From NCBI RefSeq assembly GCF_040105385.1, contig NZ_JBEDNQ010000012.1, forward strand, positions 227,249 through 291,248: a stretch of 64,000 nucleotides of DNA, written 5' to 3'. The notes under the pieces are model-generated. The model was not told where the DNA came from, searched no databases, and worked only from the letters and a program-made list of their open reading frames with translations. Positions 16,310-25,910 of the stretch are shown piece by piece. The first letter of the stretch is position 1, and every line of letters starts with the position of its first letter. Position numbers and translations under genes: made by a program. The stretch comes from Pseudonocardia nematodicida. Its GTDB lineage: Bacteria > Actinomycetota > Actinomycetes > Mycobacteriales > Pseudonocardiaceae.

Positions 16310-18219
16310 GCCCGTCCTCCCGCGGAGCCCGAGTCGGCGCGGTGCCCGCCGAGCTCGTCACCGGTGTAGTACTTCTTCAGCTCGTCCATCTCGAACAGGT
16401 CGAACAGGTCCGGCCGCATCGCGACCTGCTCCTGGCGGGTCAGCTCGACGTTGTCCTCACCGAGCGCCGTGCAGACCAGCAGCAGATGCCGCCAGTCCGA
16501 GTCCATCACCGGGAAGTCGTCGCGGGTGTGCCCGCCGCGGGACTCCTGCCGCTCGAGTGCGGCCTTCCCGGTGCAGAGCGCGACGAGCAGCATGTTCCGC
16601 AGGTCCAGGGCCAGGTGCCAGCCCGGGTTGAACCGGCGGTGCCCCTGCACGCTGACGGTCCGGGTGCGGGTGGCGATGTCGGAGAGCTTCTTGAGGGCCA
16701 TCTCCATCTCGTCGCCCTTGCGGATGATGCCGACCAGCTCGTGCATCGTCTTCTGGAGCTCCTGCTGCACGACGAACGGGTTCTCACCGCCGTCGGTGGC
16801 CGTGGAGAACGGCAGCAGCGCCCGGTCCAGCGCGGCGTCCACATCGGATTCGACGACGGCCGGTCGGGTGCCCTCGGAGTGCTGCGCCGCGTGCAGGCCG
16901 GCCCGCCTGCCGAACACCAGCAGGTCCGACAGCGAGTTGCCGCCGAGCCGGTTCGACCCGTGCATGCCGCCGGCGACCTCGCCGGCCGCGAACAGCCCGG
17001 GCACCCGCGACATCGCGGTGTCCGGCGCCACCTCGACCCCGCCCATCACGTAGTGGCAGGTCGGGCCGACCTCCATCGGCTCCTTCGTGATGTCGACGTC
17101 GGCCAGCTCCTTGAACTGGTGGTGCATCGACGGCAGCCGCTTGAGGATCTCCTCGGGCTTCATCCGGGTGGAGACGTCGAGGTAGACGCCGCCGTGCTCG
17201 GTCCCGCGACCGGCCTTGACCTCGGAGTTGATCGCCCGGGCCACCTCGTCCCGGGGCAGCAGCTCCGGGGGACGACGGTTGTTGTCCGGGTCGGTGTACC
17301 AGCGGTCGCCCTCCTCCTCGGAGGTCGCGTACTGCTCCTTGAACACGTCCGGGACGTAGTCGAACATGAACCGCTCGCCGTCGGTGTTGCGCAGCACGCC
17401 GCCGTCGCCGCGTACCGACTCGGTGACCAGCAGGCCGCGGACCGACGGCGGCCAGACCATCCCGGTCGGGTGGAACTGCAGGAACTCCATGTTGATCAGG
17501 GAGGCGCCCGCGCGCAGGGCGAGCGCGTGGCCGTCGCCGGTGTACTCCCACGAGTTCGACGTGACCGAGTAGCTCTTCCCGACCCCGCCGGTGGCGAGCA
17601 CGATCGCCGGGGCGTCGAACCGGACGAACCGGCCGTCGTCCCGGAAGTACCCGAAGCACCCGGAGATCGCGCCACCGGTGGTGAACAGCTCGGTGATCGT
17701 GCACTCGTGGAAGACCCGGATGCGGGACTCGTAGTCGCCGGTCTCGGCGAAGTCCTCCTGCTGCAGCGAGACGACCTTCTGCTGCAGGGTGCGGATCATC
17801 TCCAGCCCGGTGCGGTCGCCGACGTGCGCGAGCCGCGGGTAGGTGTGCCCGCCGAAGTTGCGCTGGCTGATCTTCCCGTCCGGGGTGCGGTCGAACAGCG
17901 CGCCGTAGGTCTCCAGCTCCCAGACCCGCTCGGGGGCCTCCACCGCGTGCAGCTCGGCCATCCGCCAGTTGTTGAGGAACTTCCCGCCGCGCATGGTGTC
18001 GCGGAAGTGCACCTGCCAGTTGTCGTTCGGGTTGGCGTTGCCCATCGACGCGGCGCAGCCGCCCTCGGCCATCACGGTGTGCGCCTTGCCGAACAGCGAC
18101 TTCGAGATGATCGCCGTCCGCTTGCCCTGCAGGCGCGCCTCGATCGCCGCGCGGAGCCCCGCGCCACCCGCTCCGATCACGACGACGTCGTACTCGTGCT
18201 TCTCGATCTGCTCGTTCAT
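16306..18219 (-). CDS. sdhA: Succinate dehydrogenase flavoprotein subunit (Sdh1-type)
   Basis: A 637-aa FAD protein that oxidises succinate to fumarate at the cytoplasmic membrane face. FAD is bound by VVVIGAGGAGLRAA (residues 12-25) and covalently by His47 in KAHTVMAEGG. The catalytic region includes LPRDEVARAI (Arg), ACHY-like TCHYVMGGVEV and GLFAAGEVAGGMHGSNRLGGNSL. The C-terminal helical part precedes sdhB with a 4-bp overlap. The ATG at 18219 is preferred; an in-frame GTG at 18231 that overlaps the sdhC stop would add four residues. The length fits Sdh1 flavoproteins (about 640 aa), shorter than the second copy at 21856. Confidence 0.95.
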   Translation of the reverse strand: MNEQIEKHEYDVVVIGAGGAGLRAAIEARLQGKRTAIISKSLFGKAHTVMAEGGCAASMGNANPNDNWQVHFRDTMRGGKFLNNWRMAELHAVEAPERVWELETYGALFDRTPDGKISQRNFGGHTYPRLAHVGDRTGLEMIRTLQQKVVSLQQEDFAETGDYESRIRVFHECTITELFTTGGAISGCFGYFRDDGRFVRFDAPAIVLATGGVGKSYSVTSNSWEYTGDGHALALRAGASLINMEFLQFHPTGMVWPPSVRGLLVTESVRGDGGVLRNTDGERFMFDYVPDVFKEQYATSEEEGDRWYTDPDNNRRPPELLPRDEVARAINSEVKAGRGTEHGGVYLDVSTRMKPEEILKRLPSMHHQFKELADVDITKEPMEVGPTCHYVMGGVEVAPDTAMSRVPGLFAAGEVAGGMHGSNRLGGNSLSDLLVFGRRAGLHAAQHSEGTRPAVVESDVDAALDRALLPFSTATDGGENPFVVQQELQKTMHELVGIIRKGDEMEMALKKLSDIATRTRTVSVQGHRRFNPGWHLALDLRNMLLVALCTGKAALERQESRGGHTRDDFPVMDSDWRHLLLVCTALGEDNVELTRQEQVAMRPDLFDLFEMDELKKYYTGDELGGHRADSGSAGGRA

Positions 18220-18227
18220 CTTCCGAT

Positions 18228-19037
18228 TCACCCCACGATCCGCAGGTCGGTGATCCAGCCGGCCGAGACGGCCATGACGTAGAAGTCGGTGACGGCGAGG
18301 CTGACCAGGGTCGCCCACGCGAACTGCGCGTGCCGCGCGTTGAGCTTCGAGACCGCGGTCCACATCCTGTAGCGGACCGGGTGCTTCGAGAAGTGGTTGA
18401 GCCGGCCACCGACCGAGCTGCGGCAGGAGTGGCAGGAGAGCGTGTAGCCCCAGAGCAGCACCACGTTCGCGACCAGGATCAGGTTGCCCAGCCCGAGCCC
18501 GAAGCCGCCGTCGGGCTTGCCGAACGCGATGATCGCGTCCCAGGTGTTGATCAGCGTGATGATCGCCGCGATGTAGAAGAAGTAGCGGTGCGCGTTCTGC
18601 AGGACCAGCGGGAAGCGCGTCTCGCCGGTGTAGCGGGCGTGCGGCTCGGCGACCCCGCAGGCCGGCGGCGACAGCCAGAACGACCGGTAGTAGGCCTTGC
18701 GGTAGTAGTAGCAGGTCAGCCGGAACAGCAGCAGGAACGGCAGCGAGATCGCCGCGTAGGGCAGCCACCAGACGTCCGGGGTGAACTGGCCGAAGTGCGA
18801 CGCCTCCGGGACGCAGCCGACCGAGACGCACGGCGAGTAGAACGGCGTCAGGTAGCCGTAGTCCGCGACGTAGTACCACTGCTGCATGAAGGCCCGGACA
18901 GTCGCGTAGACGACCCAGGCCAGCAGGGCGACGAAGGTGGCCAGCGGCGGCAGCCACCATCGGTCGGTGCGCAACGTGCGCGCGGCGATCGTGGCCCGGC
19001 CGTTGGCCGCGCCGCTGGTGTCAGTGGTGGATGACAC
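18228..19037 (-). CDS. sdhC: Succinate dehydrogenase membrane-anchor subunit (Sdh1-type)
   Basis: A 269-aa integral membrane protein with about five hydrophobic segments (WLPPLATFVALLAWVVYATV, ISLPFLLLFRLTCYYY, YFFYIAAIITLINTW, LILVANVVLLWGY and one near the C-terminus). It has the size of the mycobacterial Sdh1 anchor. Clusters of Cys and His stand out: YSPCVSVGC, PPACGVAEPH and LSCHSCRSSVGG. These recall the membrane-embedded Rieske-like [2Fe-2S] site reported for mycobacterial Sdh1, though the ligands cannot be assigned here. The GTG at 19037 was chosen for its AGGAG 9 bp upstream; another GTG at 19061 is possible. First gene of the operon. Confidence 0.88.
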   Translation of the reverse strand: MSSTTDTSGAANGRATIAARTLRTDRWWLPPLATFVALLAWVVYATVRAFMQQWYYVADYGYLTPFYSPCVSVGCVPEASHFGQFTPDVWWLPYAAISLPFLLLFRLTCYYYRKAYYRSFWLSPPACGVAEPHARYTGETRFPLVLQNAHRYFFYIAAIITLINTWDAIIAFGKPDGGFGLGLGNLILVANVVLLWGYTLSCHSCRSSVGGRLNHFSKHPVRYRMWTAVSKLNARHAQFAWATLVSLAVTDFYVMAVSAGWITDLRIVG

Positions 19038-19559
19038 GCGCGGGAGCTCCTGTCGTCTCACCGGCGCCGGAGCCTCCTGCGGCCTCCAGGGACGGACACG
19101 GCGCCGTGTCCCGATCTCGGTTGCCGCGCACGAACACGCGGCGTTGGCCAGAGCCTACGACGGACATCACATGTGACCTACGCCGGGACGCGATTGCGAG
19201 CCCTGATCGAGACACGGCTCACAGGGGGCTCGTGTCACCGGACGCTGTCCTTGCGTGTGCAATCAGATCGTCGGCGTCCGGCGCAACCCCTGAATGGCGT
19301 GAATCACCCTTTCGATGACGATCGGGCACGAACAGGTGCACATGCCGCAGCAAGAGCTCACGAACAGCACGACAACGTGAACGACAGGCGAACGATCACC
19401 CGATAGGGGTTCGCAACACTGTGAGTCTCGTAGCGCAACCATTACGTTCTGCATCGCCGAAGGGCGCCACGGGCTGAGAGTCGGGGGGCCTCGGTCCCTT
19501 CCGGATCCTCCATCACCCGTCGTCGCGGGCGTGTTGACGCCTGCCCGAAAGGATTCGTC
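19038..19559. other. 522-bp gene-free region between sdhC and the carbonic anhydrase
   Basis: No convincing gene on either strand; GC content is visibly lower than in the genes. It holds the candidate sdh promoter at 19152-19176, an inverted repeat GACACG (19211-19216) / CGTGTC (19231-19236), and a long untranslated stretch before the carbonic anhydrase ATG at 19560 (AAAGGA 7 bp upstream). No known riboswitch consensus was matched. Confidence 0.6.
19152..19176 (-). promoter_or_regulatory. Candidate sdhCAB promoter with palindromic operator
   Basis: On the minus strand the perfect palindrome TCACATGTGA (19167-19176) lies 9 bp upstream of the -10-like hexamer TAGGCT (19152-19157), i.e. over the -35/spacer region. 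This gives a leader of about 108 nt before the sdhC GTG. A repressor site is plausible; the regulator is not known. Confidence 0.4.
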
Positions 19560-20384
19560 ATGCCCTCTCGTCGTCAGTTCCTGGTGGGCACCTCCGGTGC
19601 CGTGGCCGGCGCGGCGGTGCTCCCGGCACTCGCCGGGACCGCGTTCGCGCAGGACCCGGTGCCGCCGGCACCGGCCCCGGCCGAGCGCCGGCAGTCCAGC
19701 ACGGCCTATGCCGCCGAGCGCCTGGACCGGCAGAGCCCGATCAACATCGCGACCTCACAGGTCCCGTCGGCTCCGATCGCCACGGTGCTGCAGCTGGAGT
19801 ACCCCACGTCGGTGTCCTGCCACGTGGAGTACATCAGCAAGGACACCGCTCCCGCGGGCTGCTCGGTCCGCCGCGACGACGAGACCGTCGAGGCGCTCGA
19901 CTTCTCCCGTCCGGCGTTCGCACAGTTCGGGCCGGACCGCTACCGGTTGATCTAGTTCCACTTCCACACCCGGTCCGAGCACACCGTCAACGGGCGCTTC
20001 TACGAGATGGAGCAGCACTTCGTCCACCAGCACGTCGACGGCGACAGCCTGCTCGTCCTCGGCGTCTTCCTGTCCCGCGGCGGCTCCGCGGCGCAGGACC
20101 GGGTGCTGGCCACGCTGCCCCAGGAGTGCGGCCCGTCGCGCACGGTGACCGGCGTCAACCTCCGGGGCATGCTGCCCGCCGACCTGACCCACTTCAACTA
20201 CGCCGGGTCGCTGACCACCCCCGGGTACGCCGAAGGCGTCGACTGGCACGTGTGCCGCAACGACGTGAAGGTCCAGGCCGCGACCGTGAACCGGTTCCAG
20301 GCACTGTTCCCGTCCGGCAACCGCCGGCCGGTGCAGCCGGTCAACGGCCGCCGGATCCGGCTGGCCCGGGGCCGCACCGCCTGA
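19560..20384 (+). pseudogene. Tat-exported alpha-carbonic anhydrase interrupted by an in-frame TAG
   Basis: 275 codons in one frame with a single TAG at codon 132 (19953-19955). The N-terminus has a twin-arginine signal (SRRQFLVGTSG) with AFA-Q cleavage and the alpha-CA hallmark RQSPINI. The TAG falls exactly where the family has Gln directly before the zinc motif: ...RYRLI-stop-FHFHTRSEHTVNG. The third zinc His is intact downstream in MEQHFVHQ, and the frame runs to a normal end followed by a strong hairpin. A CAG-to-TAG change (one C to T) explains it. It is either a recent nonsense mutation, a sequencing error, or read-through. If functional it would hydrate CO2 outside the membrane. A restart downstream would lack the N-terminal core and signal peptide. 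Confidence 0.85.
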
Positions 20385-20408
20385 GCCACGTCCCTCGTGG
20401 GCTCCCGA

Positions 20409-20452
20409 CCGTGGAGCCGTGGTCTCCGGTGCCCCGGACCGCGGCTCCACGG
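20409..20452 (+). terminator. Strong hairpin after the carbonic anhydrase gene
   Basis: CCGTGGAGCCGTGGTC (20409-20424) pairs with GACCGCGGCTCCACGG (20437-20452), 16 bp with one G-U position, across a 12-nt loop, 24 bp past the stop codon. There is no long T-run, as usual in actinobacteria. Confidence 0.7.
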
Positions 20453-20548
20453 GTCGTCTCATATCGGGACGAGCGGGACCGGCGGACGCCGCTACGGTCC
20501 GGCTCACCCGGCAACTCCCCCGGGCCGACGCCGACCGAGGGGGCACCC

Positions 20549-20992
20549 ATGCCCGACACGGACCGCACGATCCGGCTGATCTACCGCAGTCACAGCACGA
20601 TCCCCGACGACCAGCGGGACCGTGCGCTCGCCGACATCTTCGCCGTCGCCCGCTCGCACAACGCCGATCTCGGGGTCACCGGGGCGCTGCTGATCACCGA
20701 CAACTGGTTCGTCCAGACCCTCGAGGGCGAGGAGTCGGTGGTGACCGGGCTGTTCGAGAAGATCCGTGCCGACGGCCGGCACTCGGGCGTCACGGTGGTC
20801 GAGTCCACCCCGGTCGACGACCGGGTGTTCGGCCGGTGGGCGATGGCCAAGGTGTCCCGGGTCGGGCACTCGGACATCCCGCTGCACGACGTCGACGGGC
20901 ACATCGCCCCGGCGGAGCGGGACGCCACCGACCGCGCCCAGGACGCCCTGCTGACCAGGATGCGCAACACCATCGGCGCCGACACCGTCTGA
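20549..20992 (+). CDS. BLUF-domain blue-light photoreceptor
   Basis: 147 aa; the whole protein is one BLUF domain plus a short helical tail. The flavin-switch residues are all present: Tyr12 in LIYRSHS, Asn38 in ARSHNADLGVTGALL, Gln56 in WFVQTLEG, and Trp97/Met99 in RWAMAKV. It should therefore bind FAD and be photochemically active. No output domain is attached, so it must act through a partner. It stands alone between the carbonic anhydrase gene and the second sdh operon. TACGGT near 20490 may be its -10. GAGGGGG precedes the ATG. The partner and response are unknown. Confidence 0.92.
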   Translation: MPDTDRTIRLIYRSHSTIPDDQRDRALADIFAVARSHNADLGVTGALLITDNWFVQTLEGEESVVTGLFEKIRADGRHSGVTVVESTPVDDRVFGRWAMAKVSRVGHSDIPLHDVDGHIAPAERDATDRAQDALLTRMRNTIGADTV

Positions 20993-21025
20993 CGCGCCCC
21001 GCCACCCCACCCCTGCCGTGAAGCG

Positions 21026-21072
21026 ACTCATGACGCTGTAGTCCGGCCATGCCGGACTACAGCGCCATGAGT
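21026..21072. terminator. 22-bp-arm palindrome between convergent genes (ACTCATG family, copy 2)
   Basis: The arms 21026-21047 and 21051-21072 pair with a single A-C mismatch around the loop CAT. The ends are ACTCATG and CATGAGT exactly as in the copy at 6129-6175, while the inner arm differs. It separates the BLUF gene (+) from the second sdhB (-) and is well placed as a bidirectional terminator. Confidence 0.75.
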
Positions 21073-21091
21073 GGAGAGGGGTAAGGGGGGC

Positions 21092-21844
21092 TCAGCCCTT
21101 CTTCTTGCCGCCCACCGTGGCCGCGAGGTAGTCGCGGTTCAGCTGGGAGATCACGTCGAGCGGGATCTCCTTCGGGCAGGCCACCGCGCAGGCGCCGGTG
21201 TTGGTGCAGCCACCGAAACCGGCGTCGTCGTGGGTCTGCACCATGTTGACGACGCGGTCGTAGCGCTCCGGCTGACCCTGCGGCATCTCGCCGAGGTGGG
21301 TCAGCTTCGCGCCGAGGAACAGCGACGCCGAGCCGTTCGGGCAGGCCGCGACGCAGGCACCGCAGCCGATGCAGTTCGCCGCGGCGAACGAGCGGTCGGC
21401 GGCGGCCTTCGGCACGGGGGTCGAGTGCGCCTCGGGCGCCGAGCCGGTGTTCGCCGAGACGTAACCACCGGCCTGGATCATCTTGTCGAACGCGCCGCGG
21501 TCGACGACCAGGTCCTTGATCACCGGGAACGCACCGGAGCGGAACGGCTCGACGACGATGGTGTCGCCGTCGTTGTAGTGCCGCATGTGCAGCTGGCAGG
21601 TGGTCGTCGCCCGCTGCGGGCCGTGCGGCTGGCCGTCGATGACCATGCTGCAGGCACCGCAGATGCCCTCACGGCAGTCGTGGTCGAACGCCACCGGCTC
21701 CTCGCCCGAGAGGATCAGCTTCTCGTTGAGGACGTCGAGCATCTCGAGGAACGACATGTCCTCGTCGGCCTCGATGTCGTAGGTCGCGAGACGGCCGGAG
21801 TCGACCGCGTCGCGCTGCCGCCAGACCTTCAGGGTCAGCTTCAT
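21092..21844 (-). CDS. sdhB: Succinate dehydrogenase/fumarate reductase iron-sulfur subunit (type B)
   Basis: 250 aa. [2Fe-2S] ligands are in CREGICGACSMVIDG with the last Cys in TTTCQLHM; [4Fe-4S] and [3Fe-4S] ligands are in CIGCGACVAACPN and CTNTGACAVACPKE. It ends in a lysine-rich tail. It is the last gene of the second sdhCAB operon, which by subunit sizes and motifs is the corynebacterial/Bacillus-like type B menaquinone enzyme and distinct from the set at 15533-19037. Confidence 0.95.
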   Translation of the reverse strand: MKLTLKVWRQRDAVDSGRLATYDIEADEDMSFLEMLDVLNEKLILSGEEPVAFDHDCREGICGACSMVIDGQPHGPQRATTTCQLHMRHYNDGDTIVVEPFRSGAFPVIKDLVVDRGAFDKMIQAGGYVSANTGSAPEAHSTPVPKAAADRSFAAANCIGCGACVAACPNGSASLFLGAKLTHLGEMPQGQPERYDRVVNMVQTHDDAGFGGCTNTGACAVACPKEIPLDVISQLNRDYLAATVGGKKKG

Positions 21845-21855
21845 GTCCGCTCGCC

Positions 21856-23826
<1,971 letters not shown>

Positions 23827-23829
23827 GGG

Positions 23830-24543
23830 TCAGACCAATCCGAACGCGACTGCGAGGGGCACCGAGACGAAGCCCAGGGTCAGCACGACGGCGAACGCCG
23901 TGGACACCGCCTTGATGGTCTTCTCCCGGCTGTTGTTCGACCAGCCGAGGGTCTGGATGCCGGACCAGATGCCGTGGCGGACGTGGAAGCCCAGGGCGAC
24001 GACGGCCACGACGTAGAAGATCGTGATGTACCAGCGGTCGGGGGCGAAACCGGCGGTGAGGTTGTCGTAGACGGCCAGGTGGACGCCGTTCGGGTTGGCG
24101 ACGCCGACCGTCAGGTCCAGGATGTGGTACACGACGAACAGGGCGATGATGACGCCGCCCCACCGCATCGTCCGGGCCGCGTAGCTGCCCTTGACCTTGT
24201 GCGAGCCGCCCGCGTACTTGACCGGACGGGCCTTGCGCGCACGCAGGGTCAGCAGGGTCGCCGACCAGATGTGTGCGATCACCGAGACCAGCAGCACGAC
24301 GCGGACGATCCACAGCATGCCGTCGTAGGGCAGCGCGGGCTCGAGCAGCGTGCGCAGCCAGGCGGCGTACTGGTCGATCGACTCCGGGCCGAAGAAGACC
24401 TTGAGATTGCCGATCATGTGCAGGACGACGTAGAGCAGCAGGAACACGCCGCTCACCGCCATCACGAACTTCAGGAACGCGCTCGGTGTGCGCGGACGCC
24501 GGGGTGCGGCAGCCGCGCCGCCGCCCCGGGACTTCTCGGACAT
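23830..24543 (-). CDS. sdhC: Succinate dehydrogenase cytochrome b subunit (type B)
   Basis: A 237-aa diheme-type membrane anchor with five hydrophobic segments (AVSGVFLLLYVVLHMIGNL, VVLLVSVIAHIWSATLLTL, GGVIIALFVVYHILDLTVGV, WYITIFYVVAVVALGFHVRHGIW and TAFAVVLTLGFVSVPLAVAFG). Candidate haem His residues are in LHMIGNL, AHIWSA, YHILDL and FHVRHG. The ATG at 24543 gives the usual length. It heads the operon and is divergent from a LysR gene whose operator (24610-24626) lies between them, so LysR control is likely. Confidence 0.93.
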   Translation of the reverse strand: MSEKSRGGGAAAAPRRPRTPSAFLKFVMAVSGVFLLLYVVLHMIGNLKVFFGPESIDQYAAWLRTLLEPALPYDGMLWIVRVVLLVSVIAHIWSATLLTLRARKARPVKYAGGSHKVKGSYAARTMRWGGVIIALFVVYHILDLTVGVANPNGVHLAVYDNLTAGFAPDRWYITIFYVVAVVALGFHVRHGIWSGIQTLGWSNNSREKTIKAVSTAFAVVLTLGFVSVPLAVAFGLV

Positions 24544-24609
24544 GGTGACCACGTCCGTATTGCACATACCAACGCGCGGGGCCGTCCAATGCATCGGGCG
24601 ACGCACTGT

Positions 24610-24626
24610 CATAGCCGTAGGCTATG
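24610..24626. promoter_or_regulatory. LysR-type palindrome in the sdhC-lysR divergent region
   Basis: CATAGCC and GGCTATG are perfect inverted repeats around GTA, containing the ATA-N9-TAT form of LysR sites. It overlaps the TAGGCT -10 (24618-24623) and the possible start region of the LysR gene, so occupancy should block that gene, and it lies 67 bp upstream of the sdhC start. Confidence 0.6.
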
Positions 24627-24629
24627 CCA

Positions 24630-25589
24630 GTGACACTTGTGCAGCTCCTGTACTTCGTCGCCGTCGCGGACGTGCGCAGCTTCACTCGGGCGGCCGACCA
24701 GGTGGGTGTCGCCCAGCCCACACTCAGCCGGTCGCTGCGGGCACTGGAGGGCGAGCTGGGTGCGCCGCTGCTGAACCGCAGCTCGGTGGTGACCCTGACC
24801 CCGGCGGGCGAGGCGGTGCTCCCGCTGGCCCGCCGGATGCTGGCGGACTCGGACATGGTCCGGACGACGGTGGCCGAGCTCGTCGGGCTCCGCAGTGGCC
24901 GGGTGCGGGTCGGGGCGACGCCGTCGCTGTGCATCGGGGTGCTGTCCGACGTCCTGCGGGTGTTCCACGCCCGGCACCCGGAGATCCACGTCGAGCTGGC
25001 CGAGGACGGGTCGCAGCCGCTGGAGACCGGCCTGGTGCGCAACGAGCTGGACGTGGCACTGGTGATCGTCCCGCCGGACGGGGTGGATCCCTCCCTGCAC
25101 TCGGCCCCGCTGCTGCGCGAACGGTTGTCGGTGGCCTCCCCCCGCGCCCGGCGGCCGCTGTCCACCCGGGGTGCGGTCACCGTCGGCGAGCTGGCGAAAC
25201 ACGATCTCGTCATGGTGCGCAGGGGCTACGACCTGCGCGACGTGACCCTGCGGGCCTACGCGGACGCCGGGGTGACCCCGCGGATCGCGGTCGAGGGCGG
25301 GCAGATGGACGCGGTCCTGCGGATGGTCGAGGCGGGGACCGGGGTGGCGGTGGTGCCGGACCTGGTGTTCCTCGGCCGGCCGCGGCTGCGCCGCACCGCG
25401 CTGACCCCGGCGCTGCACCGGACCGTGGCGCTCGCCCGGCGGGCCGACATCGCGCCGACGCCGGCGGTGATCGCATTCGCGGACACCCTGCTGGAGCACA
25501 TGTCCGACACCTCGGCGTCGCTGCGGGAGGGGGCCACCGACGTGCAGGTGCTGCACCGCTACCGCAGCGGCCGGGAACTGCTCGGCTGA
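24630..25589 (+). CDS. LysR family transcriptional regulator
   Basis: About 319 aa. The N-terminal winged helix reads LLYFVAVADVRSFTRAADQVGVAQPTLSRSLRALEGELGAPLLNR; the C-terminal substrate-binding lobe includes RVRVGATPSLCIGVL and EAGTGVAVVPDLV. The GTG at 24630 is preferred: TAGGCT sits 6 nt before it as in other leaderless genes here, and family members begin MTLVQLLYF. The ATG at 24624 would add two residues. It is divergent from the type-B sdhCAB operon and shares a palindrome with it, so it probably controls that operon and itself. The effector is unknown. Confidence 0.92.
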   Translation: MTLVQLLYFVAVADVRSFTRAADQVGVAQPTLSRSLRALEGELGAPLLNRSSVVTLTPAGEAVLPLARRMLADSDMVRTTVAELVGLRSGRVRVGATPSLCIGVLSDVLRVFHARHPEIHVELAEDGSQPLETGLVRNELDVALVIVPPDGVDPSLHSAPLLRERLSVASPRARRPLSTRGAVTVGELAKHDLVMVRRGYDLRDVTLRAYADAGVTPRIAVEGGQMDAVLRMVEAGTGVAVVPDLVFLGRPRLRRTALTPALHRTVALARRADIAPTPAVIAFADTLLEHMSDTSASLREGATDVQVLHRYRSGRELLG

Positions 25590-25595
25590 GCGCAC

Positions 25596-25808
25596 TCACG
25601 CCACGTCGCGCGGCGGAATCTCCCGAGGCAACTTGTCCCTGTTGGCCGCGAACCGCCGGATGATCTCCAGCCAGCCCAGGAACTCGGCGACGACGTAGCG
25701 GGTCGAGGTCGCGAAGTAGTCGGAGTTGCGCGTTCCGCGGAACCCGCGCTCGATGATGTCGTAGATCCGGCGCTGCAGGTCGTACGCCGCGACGCGCCGC
25801 CCCATCAT
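25596..25808 (-). pseudogene. Truncated conserved hypothetical protein
   Basis: 70 codons: RRIYDIIERGF...STRYVVAEFLGWLEIIRRFAANRDKLPREI. The pattern resembles the N-terminal third of an uncharacterised bacterial family of about 200 aa (RIYDI...F...ST.F..AEY..W.EI.RR). The expected continuation after the IRR motif is missing and the frame ends a few residues later. It therefore looks like a remnant, although a short functional protein cannot be excluded. It ends 6 bp from the convergent LysR gene. The palindrome at 25847-25866 lies just upstream. Confidence 0.45.
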
Positions 25809-25826
25809 CGGATCCGCCCCCGAAGA

Positions 25827-25885
25827 CGCTCACCCGTTTAGGCGACGCTCACGCAATTGCGTGAGCATGTACCGGTCTCGTGAGC
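25827..25885. promoter_or_regulatory. Perfect 20-bp palindrome flanked by two outer half-sites
   Basis: GCTCACGCAATTGCGTGAGC (25847-25866) is perfectly self-complementary. The same half-site GCTCAC occurs again at 25827-25832 and its complement GTGAGC at 25880-25885, almost symmetrically (27 and 26 bp from the dyad centre). It lies between recX and the truncated gene. It could be a terminator for recX (8-bp stem, AATT loop), but the symmetric outer copies favour an operator for a multimeric regulator. Confidence 0.55.
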
Positions 25886-25910
25886 AGCTGCGTGGTCGGC
25901 GGGTCGCGGT

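Noticed and set aside
19440..19559. GGGCTGAGAG before the carbonic anhydrase, recalling a thiamine-pyrophosphate riboswitch
   Set aside because: The second conserved TPP segment (CCTGATCTGG-type) and the expected stems are absent, and the gene has no thiamine link.
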